A stretch of 35,066 nucleotides of DNA from Nitrospirales bacterium (GTDB lineage Bacteria; Nitrospirota; Nitrospiria; Nitrospirales; UBA8639). A model generated the notes under the pieces. That model was not told the DNA's origin. It was given only the letters and a program-made list of their open reading frames with translations, and did no database searches. Below are positions 32,466 to 35,066 of this stretch, piece by piece. The stretch lies in the NCBI GenBank assembly GCA_021604105.1, contig BQIW01000047.1:1-35066 (forward strand), given 5' to 3'. The translations under genes were made by a program, and so were the position numbers. How positions within the stretch are numbered: position 1 is the stretch's first letter; each line of letters begins with the position of its first letter.

Positions 32466-33134
32466 ATGAATCGACTCCCCTATCGCGAATTAATTCAAGG
32501 CCAGGATTATTGGATACAGGACCAGTCCCTCCCCAACGCATTAGAGATTGCCCAACGATGTATTGCCATGACAACCTGGACCCTGGGGTCCCCCTGGCGG
32601 CCAGAACCCTGGCCCGGCATGCGGGCTCCTGGAGCTCTAACTCCCGATGAACTGCGCACCGTGGAAGATTATGTCATCAAAAACTTAGGTATTCCCCACC
32701 TTACTCCTCAATCAGATGGCGAGGCAGGATTTTCCGGACACAATCATATTCAGATTTGCGGAGGAGCGGAAGGGGTTGCCCGTCCACATGTCGACTCTGC
32801 GAGAATTTGCGATTACGCCGCCGTTCTCTACCTCCATCCAAGCCCACCCACATCACATTGCGGCACATCGTTCTACCGCTTACATTTTCCCGGAGAACCA
32901 CCGGACGGCAACTATTGTCCCAAAGACTATGAAAGTCTTAGCGAAGTGCCTGGCATATCACAAGAAATGGATCCTACCATGTTCAAAGAAATTCTAGAGG
33001 TCCCTTATGTCTTCAACCGCCTAGTTGCCTATAAATCGGATCTCATCCATTCTGCCACGGGGTATTTTGGTTGGGACCATGTGCTGGCTTCAAAACGAAT
33101 GGCTGTCGTGTTCTTTTGGAAAGCCGGATCTTAA
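32466..33134 (+). CDS. DUF6445-like 2OG-Fe(II) oxygenase-fold protein
   Basis: About 222 residues from ATG 32466. The frame is open back to 32154 (other ATG at 32289), but the conserved domain begins at QDYWIQDQSLPNALEIAQRC, only 15 residues after ATG 32466, and the earlier part looks unlike protein. The start is uncertain because no ribosome binding site is clear. The triad is RPHVDSARI (His-x-Asp) and DLIHSATGYFG (distal His), with Arg in SKRMAVVFFW. GTSFYRLHFPGEPP lies between. It is a predicted hydroxylase with unknown substrate, divergent from the gene at 31497-32237. Confidence 0.7.
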   Translation: MNRLPYRELIQGQDYWIQDQSLPNALEIAQRCIAMTTWTLGSPWRPEPWPGMRAPGALTPDELRTVEDYVIKNLGIPHLTPQSDGEAGFSGHNHIQICGGAEGVARPHVDSARICDYAAVLYLHPSPPTSHCGTSFYRLHFPGEPPDGNYCPKDYESLSEVPGISQEMDPTMFKEILEVPYVFNRLVAYKSDLIHSATGYFGWDHVLASKRMAVVFFWKAGS

Positions 33135-33214
33135 CGACTCTCGAACACAGAGCATACGCTATCTACTCGCTCATGCATGGCTTCTTGAATATACTCAGCT
33201 CATTCGAACTTCGA

Positions 33215-34945
33215 TTAGGTTTTGACAGATTTTTTGGGGGGCTTTTTGTGACTGGGGTCTACGTGAGGATTGCTTCCACGAGCCAGCATTTCACTGGCGG
33301 TTTTTCTAATAGTTGGAGTCAACGTGCCTCCCCCCAACATGCGAGCGATTTCGGTTTCCCGATGAACTCCAGTGACTTCGTGGACTTGCGTTAGCGTTCG
33401 ATCCTCCAGCGTTGTCTTCTCAACCACAAACTGTGCATGCGCCTGCGAGGCAATCTGGGGAAGATGGGTGATACAGCACACTTGGTGAAATTGAGCCAAC
33501 TGACGCAACCGCCCCCCCATGACTATGCCCGCCTCCCCGCCTATCCCACTGTCAATTTCATCAAAAATGACGACGGGGGTCTGATCATTTTCCGCAAATA
33601 CCGTCTTTAAGGCCAACATGATTCGGGACAGTTCTCCGCCCGATGCGATCCGGCCCAGTGGCATCGGCGGTTCTCCAGGATTGGGAGCCAGAAGCATCTC
33701 AACACGATCCATTCCTGTCAACCCAAATTGATTTTCTCCATTGGTTATTTCAATATTCACTTGCACCTGCATCGTCGACATTTTCAGCGCGGCTAATTCC
33801 TGCTTGATGGCTTTGACCAAATGCTTGGCAACCGTTTTCCTTCGGGCCGATAAGTCTTCCGCCAAAGCCTTCATCGATTCATATCGACTGATCACCTCCG
33901 CGCGCAAATGCCGCACCTGTTCTTCTCCATTTTGGAGTAGCGCTAAATCTTGCTCCAGAGTCTTAGTGAGTTCCACTAAATCTTCGATCGGCTTTCCATA
34001 TTTCTTTTTAAGTCGCTGAAGGCCTGCCAACCGACTATCAATCCGGTCCATTTTCTCCGGATCACACTCCATCTGTGTCCGATAATCCCGAAGGTTATCC
34101 GTCACCTCTCTCAAGGATATATTCGCTGCTTCCAACAACGGAATCCAGGATTCGCCTTTCGCATCAATTTTTGCAAGCTCTTGTACCCACCCAGTCACCT
34201 TACCCAGATTATCCAGAACCGATCCCTCTCCTTCATATAACGCCGTAAAGGCCTGATTCGATAGTTCTCCTAATCGACCGCTATACTTCAACCGATGATA
34301 TTCCTGGCTGAGCACCTCTTCTTCTCCAGCCTGCAACTGCATTTTGACCAGTTCGTCATATTGATATTGAAGGATTTCCTGCCTATTGGTTTGATCCCGC
34401 AACTTGATCATATATTCATCCAACGCCGTCTTTTTCTCGATCCATTCTCGGTGCATCTCCTGATAGCAAACGACGGCATCCTCAAGATTCCCAAACGCAT
34501 CCAGCAATTTGAGTTGGTTCTTAGGGGAGAGTAATGATTGCTGATCATGTTGGCCATGAATATCTACCAACTGAGGACCGATGTCTTGAATCGTTTGAAG
34601 GGAGGCGAGTTGTCCATTGATGAAATTGCGGTTCCTTCCGGACCGCGATAACATCCGACGAACGATTATATCCTGTTGGTCGGGTATGAGGTATCCGTCC
34701 TCTTGTAACCTGCGCGCAAGAGGATGAGTCGGTGAGATGACAAAACACGCTTCTAGCAGCGCTTCCTCAGCGCCAAACCGAATATGCTCAGCAGATGCTC
34801 GTCCCCCGGTAATTAATACCAGAGCATCGATGAGAAGAGATTTTCCAGCCCCGGTCTCACCCGTCAAAACAAGAAACCCAGGGGAAAATTCCAAATGGAG
34901 TTGATCGATGAGGGCAAAGTTGGAAATACGCAGCTCGGTCAGCAT
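33215..34945 (-). CDS. recN: DNA repair protein RecN
   Basis: A 576-residue SMC-like ATPase that helps recombinational repair of double-strand breaks. Walker A TGETGAGKS (28-36) is near the N-terminus after LTELRISNFALID. The ABC signature LGRIASGGELSRIMLAL and Walker B PVVIFDEIDSGIGGEAG lie near the C-terminus, with coiled coil between (about 160-370). ITHLPQIASQAHAQFVVEK is the RecN-specific end of the head domain. The short tail is Lys/Pro rich. Length is normal for the family. Confidence 0.95.
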   Translation of the reverse strand: MLTELRISNFALIDQLHLEFSPGFLVLTGETGAGKSLLIDALVLITGGRASAEHIRFGAEEALLEACFVISPTHPLARRLQEDGYLIPDQQDIIVRRMLSRSGRNRNFINGQLASLQTIQDIGPQLVDIHGQHDQQSLLSPKNQLKLLDAFGNLEDAVVCYQEMHREWIEKKTALDEYMIKLRDQTNRQEILQYQYDELVKMQLQAGEEEVLSQEYHRLKYSGRLGELSNQAFTALYEGEGSVLDNLGKVTGWVQELAKIDAKGESWIPLLEAANISLREVTDNLRDYRTQMECDPEKMDRIDSRLAGLQRLKKKYGKPIEDLVELTKTLEQDLALLQNGEEQVRHLRAEVISRYESMKALAEDLSARRKTVAKHLVKAIKQELAALKMSTMQVQVNIEITNGENQFGLTGMDRVEMLLAPNPGEPPMPLGRIASGGELSRIMLALKTVFAENDQTPVVIFDEIDSGIGGEAGIVMGGRLRQLAQFHQVCCITHLPQIASQAHAQFVVEKTTLEDRTLTQVHEVTGVHRETEIARMLGGGTLTPTIRKTASEMLARGSNPHVDPSHKKPPKKSVKT

Positions 34946-34970
34946 AACACCGAGTCATCGGTCTCGCTGA

Positions 34971-35066
34971 TCAGGCAGGAGACGTGGATTGAGCCAGGAG
35001 CGAGTCAATAACTTGTTTGAATTGTTGCTTCGGTCTTGCACCAACAATTTTTTCGACAACTTGGCC
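34971..35066 (-). CDS. Thioredoxin, C-terminal part (cut by window edge)
   Basis: The last 31 codons of a leftward gene. GQVVEKIVGARPKQQFKQVI is the final strand and helix of thioredoxin (compare the usual GQVVDRIVGAQPK form), followed by a short tail ending at TGA 34971-34973. The active-site CxxC lies outside the window. It is upstream of recN on the same strand, 25 bases from the recN start, so the two may be co-transcribed. Confidence 0.7.
   Translation of the reverse strand, partial: GQVVEKIVGARPKQQFKQVIDSLLAQSTSPA

Noticed and set aside
1-35066. tRNA genes, CRISPR arrays or intact transposases
   Set aside because: I found no recognisable cloverleaf, no regularly spaced repeat and no transposase motif while reading both strands. 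A dedicated RNA search was not possible here.

Overview
The window looks like a chromosomal segment of a free-living Gram-negative bacterium of the Nitrospirota (Nitrospira-like) type. This is an inference from gene content: lipoprotein and Tat export genes, tandem DUF507 genes, and a threonine synthase / MoaD-like / NIL-domain / MoeB / M67-peptidase block. The GC content is moderate by eye. There is no rRNA, no tRNA that I could recognise, no CRISPR array and no intact transposase.

Left part (1-10,010) is accessory in character: loosely packed, with long non-coding stretches. It holds a secreted NHL/Vgb-type beta-propeller with a probable frameshifted tail, a DoxX-like membrane protein, a single-domain SIR2-like protein, a decayed fragment that copies the C-terminus of the nearby alpha/beta hydrolase, a small hypothetical gene, the hydrolase itself, a HEAT-repeat secreted protein and a DUF4412 protein. 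The stretch 3,600-5,830 reads as a genomic islet: an orphan SIR2 gene, inverted repeats and gene debris.

Middle part (10,200-20,336) is rightward up to 18,932. It begins with a DEAD-box RNA helicase behind a long structured leader and a class III (SIRT5-like) sirtuin. The most interesting block follows, 13,185-18,470: two ubiquitin-fold sulfur carriers, two fold-II PLP enzymes (cysteine synthase and a threonine synthase homologue), two MoeB/ThiF-type E1 enzymes, a NIL-domain protein and one JAMM/M67 peptidase. Both carriers end in Gly-Gly plus one extra residue (Val or Ala), so both should need trimming by the JAMM peptidase before the E1 enzymes can adenylate and thiolate them. The block reads as a protein-thiocarboxylate route to cysteine and perhaps homocysteine. 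A convergent XRE regulator with a periplasmic-binding-protein-like ligand domain lies at its end.

Right part (20,405-29,816) is a dense leftward run of 14 genes: a cyclophilin-like protein, two DUF507 proteins, two hypothetical genes, radA, a lipoprotein, tsaB, rimI, a DUF465 gene, tatC, a BNR-propeller protein, a cyclophilin and a lipoprotein. Beyond a divergent promoter region come a YprB-like exonuclease and a PP2C phosphatase (rightward), two divergent 2OG-Fe(II) oxygenase-fold proteins, recN (leftward) and the 3' end of a thioredoxin gene cut by the window edge.
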